Counted from the stretch's first letter, positions 15,904 to 24,114 are shown. The stretch: DNA of 24,993 nt from Actinomycetes bacterium (GCA_024227975.1 JAAETV010000672.1:1-24993), one strand, 5' to 3'. Numbers and translations are program-made. The notes: generated by a model from the letters alone, not told the origin.

Positions 15904-16603
15904 TCGAGCCCAGGGTGGTGGCCAAGCTCTTCTCGTAGCGTAGGCCGCGGTCGAGATCGAGATCACCGGCGGCCCTGAGAGCCCGCCGCCCAGCTCGCAG
16001 GACCTCGGGGTGGACCAGGGCCAGCTGCTCGCCGTGGTGCCGAGCGGAGTGATCGACATCGTCGACGACCTCATGGACGATGCCTCTGGCCAGGGCTTCA
16101 GTGGCACTCATCGAGCTGGCCAGAGCTATCGGGGGAAGAGCCTGGTGGGGCCCGATGGCCCGAGTCAAGCTCTGGGTGCCACCGGCCGCTGGAAGCATGG
16201 CCAGCTTGGTCTCGGGCAGACCGATGGTCGAACCCGTGTCGGCCAGGCGGAGATCACACAGAAGCGACATCTCCAGGCCCGAGCCGAGAGCGGTGCCACG
16301 GATGGCGGCGATGGTTGGGACCCGAAGATCGACCAGCAAGCCCCACGGGTCACGGTCCCAGCGGATGCGGCGACCTTCGAAGACCGATTCGGCCGTCCCG
16401 AACTCGGAGAGGTCGGCGCCGGCGCTGAAATGCTTGCCCTCCGCTCGTAGCACCATGGCTCGCACATCGGGAATGTCGTTGACGGCCTGGAAGGCTTGGA
16501 TCAGCTCATCCCGCATAGCCAGGTTGAAGATATTGAGGGGCGGGTTGTTGAGCGAGACTATGGCCAGGGGCCCGTCCAGTTCGAGGTCCACCGGGTCGTT
16601 CAT
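15878..16603 (-). CDS. Enoyl-CoA hydratase/isomerase family protein (crotonase, both Glu present)
   Basis: This 241-residue crotonase is slightly shorter than the usual ~258. The oxyanion-hole segments KHFSAGADLSEF and GTALGSGLEMSLLCDLRLAD are intact. Both catalytic glutamates of classical enoyl-CoA hydratase have counterparts, in GLEMSL and in GLPETKLAMLPAAGGTQSL, so hydration of a 2-enoyl-CoA is plausible. ATG 16603 overlaps the upstream stop as ATGA, so it is translationally coupled to the CoA-transferase-like gene. Its 3' end overlaps the acyl-CoA dehydrogenase on the opposite strand. The shortened C-terminus lacks part of the terminal helices used for trimer packing, which might alter assembly. 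It is probably the last gene of the minus-strand operon. Confidence 0.85.
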   Translation of the reverse strand: MNDPVDLELDGPLAIVSLNNPPLNIFNLAMRDELIQAFQAVNDIPDVRAMVLRAEGKHFSAGADLSEFGTAESVFEGRRIRWDRDPWGLLVDLRVPTIAAIRGTALGSGLEMSLLCDLRLADTGSTIGLPETKLAMLPAAGGTQSLTRAIGPHQALPPIALASSMSATEALARGIVHEVVDDVDHSARHHGEQLALVHPEVLRAGRRALRAAGDLDLDRGLRYEKSLATTLGSIMNRAEID

Positions 16604-17694
16604 GGTGTGCCTCGTGGGGTGATGAGGGGTTCGAGGGCTCCGGCCAAGCTGATCTCGCGGTGGGGTGCCCCCCTCCTGGCGCTCAGGGCTTCAGCTCCAG
16701 CGGCAAAGGCCGACAGCCCGGCCAATACATCGGGGTATGCGATCGGGGCTGGCTGCGGACCGCATGTCGGGTCGTGGCCCTTGAAGGCCAGGCCGCTGGC
16801 GGCATGGATCCCTGGGCCGTAGGACACCCAATCTTGCTCAGCCGTGCCGGCAGGGAAGGCGACGATGGAGAGGGTCGATAGTTGGGGGAACCGGGCTCGG
16901 AGCTCGTCTGGCCCGTAGTCGAGGTTGGTCATGACCCGGCGCGAGAACGAGTCGACCAGGAGGTCTGCTTCGTTCAGCAGGGACTCGAAGTGCTCTCGCT
17001 GCGGTCCCAGACGGAGATCGAGGTCGACAATGGTCTTGTTGGCATTGAGGGTGCGGTAGACCGGGTCGTGCACACGAAGCCCGTCAGGCCGGCAATCGGG
17101 GTCGACCTTGATGACCCGGGCTCCGAGCTCGGCCAACAGCGAGGTGGCGAGTGGACCGGCCCACAAGGCCGTCAGATCGACGACCATGGGCCCCGATCGC
17201 CTCCATCCCGACGACGCCTCGACCGCAGGCTGGGGTTCTGGCTGATTGGTGGTGATCGAGGTGTCGGCCGGCCGCCGGTAGGGGATGACCGGTAGTCGAA
17301 GCTCCTGGGCGGCGGCAGCCAGAACCTCTGCCTCCAGCCTCGTGCCATCCTCGGTCATGGCCTGGCGGAGCCCGGCGAACAGCTCATGGTCGTCGTCGGT
17401 GAGATCGGCATGGACGGCGCCGCCGCCAACCGGCAAGGGTTGGCTCGGGGGTGGCCAGTCATCGACCAGGAGGAGGGGTTCGACTAACCGTTCAGCCACC
17501 CAAGCCTCGGTCGCCCAGGAGTGGTTGGCCTCAGCGACCCCGGCGGCCATCAACCCCCGTTCGATCGAACGACGGCCGGTTTCGACTGTCCCTGCAGGTA
17601 GGAGACCGAGGACCTCTCGGGCCCGAGAGGTCCACCCCTGCTGGTAGCCAGGGCAATGCTGGCCAACGGTCCGGGGGGCGGGCGGCGCGGTCAT
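16600..17694 (-). CDS. CaiB/BaiF-like protein with a novel N-terminus, ending at the catalytic helix
   Basis: This is a 364-residue protein. Residues about 168-358 match the N-terminal half of a class III CoA-transferase: VVDLTALWAGPLATSLLAEL, GARVIKVDPD, a LNANKTIVDLDL segment and SFSRRV. The chain stops at REISLAGALEPL and a few more residues, right where the catalytic helix would begin; Gly352 sits at the acid position and the whole C-terminal half is missing. Residues 1-165 are a helical, Trp/Glu-rich region I do not recognise. ATG 17694 overlaps the upstream stop, and its own stop overlaps the next ATG, so it is tightly embedded between two crotonases. That placement argues it is kept for a function other than classical CoA transfer, perhaps CoA-ester binding or scaffolding. 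Confidence 0.7.
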   Translation of the reverse strand: MTAPPAPRTVGQHCPGYQQGWTSRAREVLGLLPAGTVETGRRSIERGLMAAGVAEANHSWATEAWVAERLVEPLLLVDDWPPPSQPLPVGGGAVHADLTDDDHELFAGLRQAMTEDGTRLEAEVLAAAAQELRLPVIPYRRPADTSITTNQPEPQPAVEASSGWRRSGPMVVDLTALWAGPLATSLLAELGARVIKVDPDCRPDGLRVHDPVYRTLNANKTIVDLDLRLGPQREHFESLLNEADLLVDSFSRRVMTNLDYGPDELRARFPQLSTLSIVAFPAGTAEQDWVSYGPGIHAASGLAFKGHDPTCGPQPAPIAYPDVLAGLSAFAAGAEALSARRGAPHREISLAGALEPLITPRGTP

Positions 17695-18437
17695 CGCCCG
17701 GCGAAGTCGGGAGGACGTTTGTCGAAGAAGGCTTGGAGTCCTTCGGCCCTGTCCTGGGTTGCCGCCAGCTGGTGGTTGAGGTCGCCTTCGAGTCGGAGTC
17801 CGTCCCGCAACGGCAATTCGGCTCCCCGGTGGACGGCTTCTTTGGCCAGCTCCAGCGAGAGGGGGCCTCTGGCCACCAGCTCAGCCGCCAGTTCCAGGGC
17901 CCGGGCGCGGGGATCGTCGACGACCTCGTAGACCAGCCCTTGGACGCAGGCCTCGGCCGCACTGATTGGGGTGCCGAGCAGCACCATGGCCGTGGCCTGA
18001 GCTGGTCGCACGGCTCGGCTCAGTCTTTGAGTGCCGCCCCAGCAGGGCAGACGGCCCTGGGCGAGGTCGGGGAAGCTGAACTCGGTGCTAGGACTGGCGA
18101 CCCGAATGTCGGCAGCCAGGGCGAGCTCGAATCCAACCGACACACACAACCCATCGACGGCGGCAATGACCGGAGGTCGGAGGCTGGCCAAGCCAGCGGC
18201 CGGATCTGGATCAAGGGCCAGTGGATTGAGATCGGGCCCGGGGCCATTGGCGAAAGGCGCGGTCGCGGCCTCGAGGATGATGGCCCGGATCGATCGATCC
18301 TCGCGGAGTTGGCCAGTGACGGCCACCAGTTCGGCGGCCGTCACTCCATCCAGAGGCCCTCCGGGGAGCACCACCCGGACAACACGGCCTTCATCGCTGG
18401 CGATGACGGCCACCTGTTCGGTTCGCTTTGCCGTCAT
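17691..18437 (-). CDS. Enoyl-CoA hydratase/isomerase family protein (crotonase)
   Basis: This is a 248-residue crotonase. I choose ATG 18437 because GGGGAG lies 6 nt upstream and family homology starts just after it; the open frame further upstream overlaps the preceding gene in another phase. The segment GLCVSVGFELALAADIRVAS keeps the first catalytic Glu. The second position reads FPDLAQGRLPCWGGTQRL, with Asp in place of Glu. The first oxyanion-hole segment is unusual (APFANGPGPDLNPL instead of the common FCAGADL). A hydratase or isomerase role is likely, with altered substrate handling. It is coupled to the CoA-transferase-like gene by a 4-nt overlap and follows the small desulforedoxin-like gene after 37 nt. 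Confidence 0.82.
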   Translation of the reverse strand: MTAKRTEQVAVIASDEGRVVRVVLPGGPLDGVTAAELVAVTGQLREDRSIRAIILEAATAPFANGPGPDLNPLALDPDPAAGLASLRPPVIAAVDGLCVSVGFELALAADIRVASPSTEFSFPDLAQGRLPCWGGTQRLSRAVRPAQATAMVLLGTPISAAEACVQGLVYEVVDDPRARALELAAELVARGPLSLELAKEAVHRGAELPLRDGLRLEGDLNHQLAATQDRAEGLQAFFDKRPPDFAGR

Positions 18438-18457
18438 GCCAGCTCCCCAATTGAGGG

Positions 18458-18487
18458 GGTCAGTCTGCTGACGGTCAGTCTGCTGAC
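18458..18487. repeat. Perfect 15-nt tandem duplication spanning a stop codon
   Basis: GGTCAGTCTGCTGAC occurs twice back to back (18458-18472 and 18473-18487). On the minus strand it contains the last codons and stop (Ser-Ala-Asp-TGA) of the desulforedoxin-like gene, so a second copy of these codons follows the stop. It lies in the 37-nt spacer before the next crotonase start. Confidence 0.85.
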
Positions 18488-18720
18488 TTGGTCTTCTTCG
18501 GTTCCTGAAGAGCCATGGGGGCAGCGTTGCACAGCAGAGTTGCATCGCCGGGCTTGGTGACCAGCACCTGGATGCCGGTTGCCTCGCACTCGTAGCGCTT
18601 GCCAACCTTCAGTCCATCGCCACCACCCTGAGCAGAGATCTCTCCATCCCCTCCCTTGGTCACGATGATTTCGATCCCAAGATCTTCGAACTTGACCTTC
18701 TCGCCTGGCTTGGTTGCCAC
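18475..18720 (-). CDS. Tandem desulforedoxin-like protein with most metal-binding cysteines lost
   Basis: This 81-residue protein starts at GTG 18720 with AAGGAG (18728-18733) 7 nt upstream. It is two copies of one ~30-residue unit: residues about 5-35 (GEKVKFEDLGIEIIVTKGG) and about 38-70 (GKRYECEATGIQVLVTKPG). The unit matches the desulforedoxin / desulfoferrodoxin N-terminal fold, whose iron is held by a CxxC pair and a CC pair. Repeat 1 has Phe/Leu and Ala/Gln at those places and no cysteine; repeat 2 keeps one Cys of each pair (CEAT, LCNA). It therefore probably cannot bind iron in the classical way, though a dimer could bring two sites together. It precedes the crotonase operon. The role is unknown; a small structural or binding protein is one option. 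Confidence 0.65.
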   Translation of the reverse strand: MATKPGEKVKFEDLGIEIIVTKGGDGEISAQGGGDGLKVGKRYECEATGIQVLVTKPGDATLLCNAAPMALQEPKKTKSAD

Positions 18721-18763
18721 TACCTATCTCCTTCACGTCGGCTACCCAGTGGAGCTGAGTACC

Positions 18764-18804
18764 TTTCGAATTCCTATCTAATGAAGTTAGCTCTAGTTCA
18801 GCTC
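18764..18804 (-). promoter_or_regulatory. AT-rich candidate promoter for the desulforedoxin-like gene and crotonase operon
   Basis: This short AT-rich patch lies in the 171-bp gap (18721-18891) after the molybdenum-enzyme gene, within otherwise GC-rich DNA. On the minus strand it contains TAACTT and TTAGATA boxes about 45-60 nt before the GTG, and two near-identical half-sites (GAGCTGAACT and GAGCTAACT) side by side. A promoter is plausible, but the exact -10 and -35 cannot be fixed. I see no other feature in this gap. Confidence 0.35.
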
Positions 18805-18891
18805 GGATTCGAAGTCGACACGGGGATGAGGGTCGCAGCGGTGCCCTCGAGCATGGCCTCGGAGCGGCGGAAACTCGACTGGTCAGCTGGA

Positions 18892-21321
18892 TCATCGTCG
18901 ACCTCGGGCCCTTTCGATGGCCGTCCAGATTCGCTCCGGAGTGCACGGGAGATCCATGTGCTCGACGCCGAGATGGCTGATGGCGTCGACAATGGCGTTG
19001 TGCACCGCAGGCGTCGAGCCGATGGTTCCCGACTCACCGACCCCCTTGATGCCGAGGGGGTTGACCGAGGTCGCGTGCTGTGATGCCGTGAGCTCGAACG
19101 AGGGGAGCTGATCAGTGGTGGCCACGGTGTAGTCGAGGAAGGTGGTATTGACCAGGTTGCCGGCGTCGTCGTAGAGCACCTCTTCACCCAAGGCTTGGCT
19201 GATCCCCGCCGCGATCCCACCATGGAGCTGGCCATCGACGATGAGGGGATTGATCCGAACCCCGGCGTCGTCGACGGCGACGAAGCGGACCAGGTCGACC
19301 CCTCCGGTTTCGGTGTCCACCTCGACGACGGCCACGTGGGTACCGGAGGGATAGGTGTTCGCGCCATTGGTGTCGTAGAAATCGCCACAGCTCAATTCCC
19401 GAGCTTCATCGAGGGCGACGACGGCGACATCACCCCAGGACAGGGAGCGGGCTGGTGTCCCGATCACATGGAACGAACCGGTAGAGCGGTCGAGTACGAG
19501 ATCATCGACCGCCGCTTCGAGGATGTCGGCCGCCAACAGCATTGCTTCGCTCACGAGCTCCGTCGCCGCCCGATGGATGGCCATCCCTGCCGTTTGGGCC
19601 GAGCGGGAACCGACGGCTCCGACACCGGAACCAATGGCATCGGAGTCCCCCTCGACGACGACGATGCTCTCGATGGGCATGGCCAACACATCTGCAGCCA
19701 GTTGGGCCCACGTTGTGACGTGGCCGTGGCCTTGTGATGTCGTACCAGTAACCACCCGGGCCCGACCGTCGTCCAAGAGGGTCACACTGGCTTCCTCGCC
19801 GCCTCCGCCGACCGTGATGTAGCAGTAGGTAGCGACACCGATTCCCATCTGGCAGGTCTGACTCGACGCTCGACGTTCCGCCTGCTTGGCCCGGAGCTGA
19901 TCCAACCCCACCACGGCGATGGCTTGTTCGAGATCGCCTGGGTAGTCGGCCTCGTCGTAGCGGGCCCCAGTCGGCGTGAGGTACGGCAACTGATCAGGGC
20001 GGATCAGGTTGCGGCGACGAGCCTCGGCTGGATCGAGCCCGATCCTGGTGGCAAAGAGGTCGACGAGCCGTTCCAACCCGGCCAGGTATGGGGCCCGACC
20101 GGCCCCTCGATAGGCCGAGGTCGGGACCCGATTGGTGGCCACCGACACCGCCCTCACCTCGACATGGTCGATGTCGTAGGCCCCGTTTGCGCAGGGCACG
20201 GTGTAGCCGGCGGGGATGATGGCTCCTGTCATGGGATAGGCCCCGGCATCCTTGATCAGCTCGGCTCGCAAGCCTGTGATCTTCCCCTCACGGGTACCGG
20301 ACAGCAGATAGTTGATCTGTTCCCCCCGGCCGTGAGGAGCGCCAGCCAGGTATTCCGATCGGGTCTCGATCCAGCTCACGGGCCGGCCGACGGCCCGGGC
20401 CAGGAAGGGAATGATCCGTTCCTCCGGGCTCCGGCTCGTCTTGCCCCCGAACCCTCCGCCCACATCAGGGCCGGCGACAACCGAGACCCGGTCAGGGCTC
20501 AGCTGGTAGAGGGCGCACAGCTCGTTGCGGTAGCCATGGGGGCGTTGGGAGGCAATCCAAACCAACAGGCGGAGTTCGTCGCTGGCTGTACGGTCGTGGT
20601 CAGCCATGTCAGCGTCAGCCGTGTCGCTCGATGGCCGGTCACCGTCGGAAACCCAGGCTGCGAGTACGGCTCGGGGCTCGATTGGGGCTGGCGACATCCG
20701 GGGGTTCATGACTTGGAGCTCGACCGATACCGCAGCCTGGTCGAAAGGAGAAGGAGTCGATGGCGATGAGCCGCACCAACCCGTGTCGACGGCGACGTTG
20801 TCACCCAACGAGGCTTCGTCGGTCCTGTCAACGTCGGCTTGAAGGCGGGCCTCGGTTCCCGGCTCGAACAGGATCACCGGGTTGGTGCCGGCAGTAGCCA
20901 GATCGAGTACCGGCTCCAGGCGCTCGTAGCTGACATCGACCAGTTCGGCGATATCGACCGCGGCTTCCATCGTGTCGGCGACGACGGCCACCACTGGCTC
21001 GCCGACATAGCGGACACGTTTCTCGGCCAGGCAGGGTTGGGCGAATCCGGGGTGGAGTGAGGGAGCGAATCGGCCGGCGGGAAACACATCGACCTGGGCC
21101 GCGCTGAATACCCCGAGAGACCCGGCGGCAGTTCGGGCCCGATCGAGATCGACTCCTGTGATCTCGGCGTGGGCCAACGGTGAACGAACGAATACCACAT
21201 GAGCCCGGTCGACCAGCCGAGGGTCGTCGAGATCGGCGACGAAGGTAGCCCTCCCGGTGACCAGGCGCTCGTCCTCCAGCCGCCTGATGGGCTGTCCAGT
21301 CAGAGGCACGGGATCGGTCAT
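18892..21321 (-). CDS. Xanthine dehydrogenase-family molybdenum-binding subunit (form II CoxL-like)
   Basis: This is an 809-residue molybdenum hydroxylase large subunit. I choose ATG 21321 because family homology (IRRLEDERLVTGRATFVADL) begins right after it, with GGGAG just upstream; the longer open frame runs into the divergent thiolase gene. Visible motifs are VGEPVVAVVA (106-115), GGGFGGK (288-294), the active-site loop AYRGAGR (403-409), a glycine-rich QGHGH segment, and the catalytic Glu in GVGESGTIG (Glu763). AYRGAGR is the form-II signature, as opposed to AYRCSFR of true CO dehydrogenase, so CO oxidation is unlikely and hydroxylation of an organic substrate is expected. An Asp/Ser-rich insertion occupies about 225-248. 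The medium FAD and small 2Fe-2S subunit genes are not in this window, so its partners must be elsewhere. Confidence 0.88.
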   Translation of the reverse strand: MTDPVPLTGQPIRRLEDERLVTGRATFVADLDDPRLVDRAHVVFVRSPLAHAEITGVDLDRARTAAGSLGVFSAAQVDVFPAGRFAPSLHPGFAQPCLAEKRVRYVGEPVVAVVADTMEAAVDIAELVDVSYERLEPVLDLATAGTNPVILFEPGTEARLQADVDRTDEASLGDNVAVDTGWCGSSPSTPSPFDQAAVSVELQVMNPRMSPAPIEPRAVLAAWVSDGDRPSSDTADADMADHDRTASDELRLLVWIASQRPHGYRNELCALYQLSPDRVSVVAGPDVGGGFGGKTSRSPEERIIPFLARAVGRPVSWIETRSEYLAGAPHGRGEQINYLLSGTREGKITGLRAELIKDAGAYPMTGAIIPAGYTVPCANGAYDIDHVEVRAVSVATNRVPTSAYRGAGRAPYLAGLERLVDLFATRIGLDPAEARRRNLIRPDQLPYLTPTGARYDEADYPGDLEQAIAVVGLDQLRAKQAERRASSQTCQMGIGVATYCYITVGGGGEEASVTLLDDGRARVVTGTTSQGHGHVTTWAQLAADVLAMPIESIVVVEGDSDAIGSGVGAVGSRSAQTAGMAIHRAATELVSEAMLLAADILEAAVDDLVLDRSTGSFHVIGTPARSLSWGDVAVVALDEARELSCGDFYDTNGANTYPSGTHVAVVEVDTETGGVDLVRFVAVDDAGVRINPLIVDGQLHGGIAAGISQALGEEVLYDDAGNLVNTTFLDYTVATTDQLPSFELTASQHATSVNPLGIKGVGESGTIGSTPAVHNAIVDAISHLGVEHMDLPCTPERIWTAIERARGRR

Positions 21322-21418
21322 GGCTCCCGACGCTAGCGGCGTTCTGCCTACGTCGTTTTGGAGTGAGGGTCGGGGGGTGGGGCAGAATGTGAAGCGAACT
21401 GAAGTCAAGGGGAAAACC
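21322..21418. promoter_or_regulatory. Divergent intergenic region between the molybdenum enzyme and thiolase genes
   Basis: This 97-bp spacer must hold both promoters. It contains a G-rich run (21358-21381) and AAGGGG (21407-21412) as the thiolase ribosome binding site. On the minus strand TAGCGT lies 8 nt before the ATG of the molybdenum enzyme, a weak match to a -10 box. No clear -35 element or operator was recognised. Confidence 0.3.
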
Positions 21419-22576
21419 ATGGAAGACGCAGTAATCGTCGCAACCGCTCGAACTCCGATCGGTCGGGCAATCAAAGGATCGTTGAAAGACGAGAGGGCCG
21501 ACGATCTCGTCGGTTTCATCATTGCTGACCTGATGAGCAAGGTCCCACAGGTCGATGGGGCCGATGTGGAAGACGTCATCTGTGGAGTAGCCAACGCCAC
21601 CGGCCAGCAGAGCCGCAACCTCGGTCGACTAGGTGGTCAGCTGGCCGGCCTTCCAAACACGGTCGCCGGTACGACGGTCCAGCGGGCGTGCGCATCATCG
21701 CTGCAAGCCATCCGGGTGGCGGCCCACGCCGTTCGGGCCGGGGAGGGCGATATCTTCGTTTCTGCTGGCGTCGAGGCCGTCAGCCAGTTCTATGAGGCAC
21801 AGGATCCGGGCAATCCTCGCTTCATGGACGATGGCCGGTCGGACTACCTCGATGACTTCTACATCCCCATGGGGATGACGGCCGAGAATGTGGCCGACGC
21901 CTACGACGTGTCACGCCAGCGCATGGATGAGTTCGCCAAGATCAGCCAGGATCGGGCCGTCGCTGCTCAGAACAACGGTTTCTTCGAGCGGGAGATCACC
22001 CCCTACCCTCTGGCCGACGGGACCTTCGTGACCAAGGATGATGGCCCCCGGGACGGGACAACCATCGAGGGCCTGGCCAAGCTCAAGCCAGCCTTCAAAG
22101 AGGACGGCCGAGTAACCGCCGGCAATGCCTGCCCCCTCAACGACGGGGCGGCCGCTGTCATGGTCATGTCCGCAACCAGGGCGGAGGAGCTTGGCATCAA
22201 GCCGCTGGCCCGAGTTGTTGCCTCGGCCGTGTCCGGTCTCGATCCGAAGATCATGGGTGTCGGGCCGATCGAGGCGGTGACCAAGGTCTTGAACCGGGCC
22301 GGAATGAAGATTGGCGACATCGACGTCTTCGAGCTCAATGAGGCCTTCGCCGCTCAGGTCCTTCCGATCTGTGATGAGCTGGGAGTCTCGGTTACCGATC
22401 AGCTCAACCCCCATGGCGGCGCCATAGCCGTTGGTCACCCCTTTGGTATGACGGGGGCCAGGATCATGACCACCCTGATCAACGACCTCCAGACCCTCGA
22501 CGGCCAGTTCGGCATCGAGACGATGTGCGTCGGTGGTGGTCAGGGGATGGCCATGATCATCGAGCGCCTCGACTAG
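21419..22576 (+). CDS. Thiolase (acetyl-CoA acyltransferase)
   Basis: This 385-residue thiolase starts at ATG 21419 with AAGGGG 6 nt upstream and the typical N-terminus EDAVIVATARTPIGRA. The catalytic residues are present: nucleophile Cys91 in VQRACASSLQAI, NEAFAAQ, His340 in GGAIAVGHPFGMTGAR, and Cys370 in CVGGGQGMA. Length and motifs fit the degradative type (fadA-like). It cleaves 3-ketoacyl-CoA with CoA to acetyl-CoA and a shortened acyl-CoA, or runs in reverse as acetoacetyl-CoA synthesis. The motif around Cys (QRACASS) differs from the common NRFCSSG/NKVCGSG. It diverges from the molybdenum enzyme and ends convergently with the MmgE/PrpD gene; their stop codons overlap by two bases. Confidence 0.9.
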   Translation: MEDAVIVATARTPIGRAIKGSLKDERADDLVGFIIADLMSKVPQVDGADVEDVICGVANATGQQSRNLGRLGGQLAGLPNTVAGTTVQRACASSLQAIRVAAHAVRAGEGDIFVSAGVEAVSQFYEAQDPGNPRFMDDGRSDYLDDFYIPMGMTAENVADAYDVSRQRMDEFAKISQDRAVAAQNNGFFEREITPYPLADGTFVTKDDGPRDGTTIEGLAKLKPAFKEDGRVTAGNACPLNDGAAAVMVMSATRAEELGIKPLARVVASAVSGLDPKIMGVGPIEAVTKVLNRAGMKIGDIDVFELNEAFAAQVLPICDELGVSVTDQLNPHGGAIAVGHPFGMTGARIMTTLINDLQTLDGQFGIETMCVGGGQGMAMIIERLD

Positions 22577-23994
22577 GAAACCTCTCCTCCCCGCACCATC
22601 AGCGCTGCGAGGTGGTGGAGATCAGCCGCGTCTTCGAGGTTGCGCATCACGTCGATGATCTGATCGATCTGATCGGCGGGCAATGCGGTTGAGGCTGTGC
22701 GCCGGAAGAGGGCCTCGGTTTCGGCCCAGGTGAAGGCGTTGCGGGGGTGGCCTTTCGGGTACCTCAGCGTGTGGCTGACTGTGGTGCCATCCGTCAGGTC
22801 GACGGCCACTGTCACCTCGGGAAACGAGCCTGTCCAGAAGATCTCGAAAGCCTCGAACGGTGTGATGATCTCGCCCGATGACGTGACACGGTCGGCGATT
22901 GCGCGGACCTCGGGATCGGCCCGGTTTTGGGGGCTGAACCACCCTGATCCCGGGTCGCGCTCACGGAGGTAGACAGCGAAGCAGTAGGGGAGGTGGAACT
23001 GGGCGTCGAGGATGCCGTCGTAGGCTCCCGTGCTGTTCTCCATGATCATCGGGATCGTGGGTGAGACGTCGATACGTTTGATGTTCTCGGCACTGAGATC
23101 ATATTCAGAGGCGAGCGCATCGAGACAGTCCAGCGGCCCCTGGACCCACATGTTGGCCGGCCAGCCCTTGTACAGCGTCTCTAGGATGAGGTACCTGGTC
23201 CCTAGCTCACGATCGTGCCAGGACCAGTCGACCTGGTCTGACACTTGGGCCCACAGTCCGTTCGGTCCGTCCAGGGAATCCGTCATCGCGTCGAAGCCGA
23301 TCTCGGCCATCATGGCGGCGGAGATACCGTTGCGAGCGCAGAATCCATGGGCGTAGTGGTAGATGTCGCTGGCCCCCACGCCATCTCCCCCAACGTGTTT
23401 CGAGGCTGTGATGATGGTCTGGAAGTAGGCAGCGCCGAGTGCCTGTGCCACCCTATGGGCGTCGAGGTCCATCAGCTTGGCCGCGGCGATCACCGCCGAG
23501 TGCACCTGCCAGCTGACGAGTCCCCAACCCTTGCCCGAACCCCATCTATCGCGAGTGGGTTGTACCGCCATGGCGATGCGCTGATACACCTCGTAGGCGA
23601 CCACGACCGAGGTGATGTAGTCGGCACCGCTGGCGGAGAGCTTCTCACCGATGGCGAATGCCGCCGGAATCGCTCCGGCCGACGGGTGACCGGTCCAACT
23701 GCAATCCTCCCAGTCGAGCAGATCTGACAGCGTGGCGTTGGCGAGTGCCGCCTCGTCGGCCGGGACCTTGCGTCCGTCGCTGCCCCAGACGGTCGACTCC
23801 GCTGCGCCTCCTTTGGCCTGGACGAGATCTGTGACCTTGTTGGCTTGGTCCAGCGGGAGGCTTGCGAGAGACACGCCCAGGACATGAAGGGTCAGCTGCT
23901 TCGCCTGCTCGACGACTTCGTCGGGGAGGTCACCGAACCTGATCGATGCGGTGTACTCGGAAAGAACTGCGGTGTAGCTTGCGGCGTCGTTCAT
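22573..23994 (-). CDS. MmgE/PrpD family protein
   Basis: This 473-residue protein is of normal length for the family. It starts at ATG 23994 with AAGGGG (24001-24006) 6 nt upstream. The N-terminal all-helical domain carries the family hallmark LLDWEDCSWTGHPSAGAIP (about 92-110), and the motif SKHVGGDG follows around 200. The C-terminal lid-like domain ends after FTWAETEALFRR. The family includes 2-methylcitrate dehydratase, cis-aconitate decarboxylase and iminodisuccinate epimerase, which all act on polycarboxylates. No prpB or prpC gene lies nearby, so a methylcitrate-cycle role is not supported and I leave the substrate open. The adjacent upstream genes (cyclase and cupin) are decayed, so this may be the survivor of a small catabolic cluster. 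Confidence 0.85.
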   Translation of the reverse strand: MNDAASYTAVLSEYTASIRFGDLPDEVVEQAKQLTLHVLGVSLASLPLDQANKVTDLVQAKGGAAESTVWGSDGRKVPADEAALANATLSDLLDWEDCSWTGHPSAGAIPAAFAIGEKLSASGADYITSVVVAYEVYQRIAMAVQPTRDRWGSGKGWGLVSWQVHSAVIAAAKLMDLDAHRVAQALGAAYFQTIITASKHVGGDGVGASDIYHYAHGFCARNGISAAMMAEIGFDAMTDSLDGPNGLWAQVSDQVDWSWHDRELGTRYLILETLYKGWPANMWVQGPLDCLDALASEYDLSAENIKRIDVSPTIPMIMENSTGAYDGILDAQFHLPYCFAVYLRERDPGSGWFSPQNRADPEVRAIADRVTSSGEIITPFEAFEIFWTGSFPEVTVAVDLTDGTTVSHTLRYPKGHPRNAFTWAETEALFRRTASTALPADQIDQIIDVMRNLEDAADLHHLAALMVRGGEVS

Positions 23995-24114
23995 TGGGTC
24001 CCCTTGCCTTTGGTCGCTGTCGCCAGACTATGAGGCTCGAGCTGACCCTTCGTCGAAGTTGCGCGATTGCCAACCCCGGGATCGACGATCGGAACCACCC
24101 CTGGTGGGAAAAGG

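Noticed and set aside
18781..19083. Plus-strand open frame of 100 codons starting at ATG in the 18721-18891 gap
   Set aside because: Most of it lies antisense to the molybdenum-enzyme gene, it has no ribosome binding site, and the product resembles no family.
18892..21321. True carbon monoxide dehydrogenase (coxL)
   Set aside because: The active-site loop is AYRGAGR (form II), not AYRCSFR, and no coxM, coxS or accessory genes are present.
24096..24108. CCACC-CCT-GGTGG hairpin near the cyclase 3' end, considered as a terminator
   Set aside because: It is followed by an A-run on the plus strand, so the T-tract would precede rather than follow the hairpin for the minus-strand genes.
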